Of a stretch of 6,354 nucleotides of DNA, positions 5,846 to 6,354 are shown one piece after another. The stretch is from Sphingomonadales bacterium UBA658. GTDB taxonomy: Bacteria > Pseudomonadota > Alphaproteobacteria > Sphingomonadales > Sphingomonadaceae. The number at the start of each line of letters is the position of its first letter. Positions within the stretch are counted from its first letter, which is position 1. The notes under the pieces were generated by a model. It saw only the letters and a program-made list of their open reading frames with translations. It was not told the origin of the DNA and did not search any database. Where the stretch lies: the NCBI GenBank assembly GCA_002299195.1, contig DBOA01000037.1:14563-20916 (forward strand), read 5' to 3'. The translations under genes and the position numbers were made by a program.

Positions 5846-6241
5846 CTAGCTTTCGGGCAATGCCCGTGGCTTGTGATCGTCATCTAGGGCAACAAAGGTA
5901 AACAGACCTTCGGTCACTTTGACCTCTTGTTGGCCACGCGCACGGGTCGCGATAACTTCGACGCGGATGCCCATGGATGTACGGCCCCGCCGTTCGAGCG
6001 TTGCATAGACTGAAATGATGTCGCGTAATAAAATCGGCGCGATGAATTCCATCTTCTCAATGGCCACTGTCGCGCACGCGCCTTGCGCAATTCGTCCGGC
6101 CAAGATGCCACCGGCCTGATCCATCATCCCCAATACCCAACCGCCAAAGATATGGCCATTGGCGTTGATATCCGCAGGGCCCGGAACAACGCGTAAAACC
6201 GGGTCATTCCGTTTTGGAAGGTTGCGAACAGCCTCGGTCAC
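5846..6241 (-). CDS. YciA-type acyl-CoA thioesterase (hotdog fold)
   Basis: Hydrolyses acyl-CoA thioesters to free acid and CoA in the cytoplasm; chain-length preference cannot be read from the sequence. At 131 residues it is a single hotdog domain close to YciA in length. The signature runs ADINANGHIFGGWVLGMMD at residues 23-41, with Asp41 aligning with the catalytic Asp44 of H. influenzae YciA (HI0827). TVAIEKMEFIAPI and the closing FTFVALDDDHKPRALPE also match the family. His30 stands where HI0827 has Asp in NANGD. The GTG at 6241 is the only reasonable start, since the next in-frame ATG lies inside the core motif. It overlaps the upstream stop as GTGA, and no strong Shine-Dalgarno sequence is present, so translation is probably coupled to the preceding gene. 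Confidence 0.92.
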   Translation of the reverse strand: MTEAVRNLPKRNDPVLRVVPGPADINANGHIFGGWVLGMMDQAGGILAGRIAQGACATVAIEKMEFIAPILLRDIISVYATLERRGRTSMGIRVEVIATRARGQQEVKVTEGLFTFVALDDDHKPRALPES

Positions 6242-6354
6242 CGGTCGGCTTCATCTTCAAAAGGGTCATCGATGGATTCATCATGGCCCGACCCGCTGGA
6301 CAGAAAAACAAGTCCCATCAGCGCAGCGGTCAGCATGATTGCCCCGGTTATTGC
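6238..6354 (-). CDS. C-terminal end of an unidentified membrane-associated protein (partial)
   Basis: The last 38 codons of a minus-strand gene that enters from the right edge. It begins with a hydrophobic segment (ATGAIMLTAALMGLVFL-like, about 17 residues) and ends in a short acidic tail, DESIDDPFEDEADR, before TGA. The pattern suggests a final transmembrane helix with a charged terminus. Its stop overlaps the thioesterase GTG by four bases, so the two are probably cotranscribed. I do not recognise the family. An internal ATG at 6336 preceded by GGGG could also make this a very short membrane peptide rather than the end of a larger protein; the window edge prevents a decision. Confidence 0.6.
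   Translation of the reverse strand, partial: AITGAIMLTAALMGLVFLSSGSGHDESIDDPFEDEADR

Overview
The window reads as ordinary chromosomal DNA of an alphaproteobacterium, most likely a member of the Sphingomonadaceae (Sphingopyxis/Sphingorhabdus type). This rests on a DUF4167 protein, a family I know mainly from Alphaproteobacteria, placed directly behind prmC, on the style of the ppk1-ppx pair, and on a moderately high GC content judged by eye. The genus is an inference and was not searched.

Layout. Positions 1-1425 (+) hold the 3' two thirds of ppk1 (polyphosphate kinase). It overlaps by ATGA with ppx (1422-2885, +), an exopolyphosphatase-family protein, so enzymes that make and degrade polyphosphate sit in one translationally coupled unit. 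A gene-free stretch of about 420 bp follows (2886-3304). It is dominated by a very long, almost perfect inverted repeat (52-bp arms, 16-nt loop) and by a clear intrinsic terminator that serves the leftward gene to its right. That gene (3305-3898, -) encodes a small FAS1 (fasciclin) lipoprotein. Diverging from it is prmC (4048-4917, +), the methyltransferase for the GGQ glutamine of peptide release factors; its usual partner prfA is not next to it. After a 170-nt leader with several small hairpins comes a DUF4167 gene (5088-5801, +) with an Asn/Arg-rich head, a conserved helical core and a charged disordered tail. Converging on it is a YciA-type acyl-CoA thioesterase (5846-6241, -). Its GTG start overlaps by GTGA the stop of a truncated gene with a membrane segment (6238-6354, -) that enters from the right edge.

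How it fits together. The window joins unrelated housekeeping units: polyphosphate metabolism, an outer-membrane-type lipoprotein, release-factor modification and acyl-CoA hydrolysis. There is no transposase, CRISPR array, tRNA, rRNA, phage gene or defence cassette. The most unusual DNA is the composite palindrome at 3004-3123. I see no convincing new multi-gene system.
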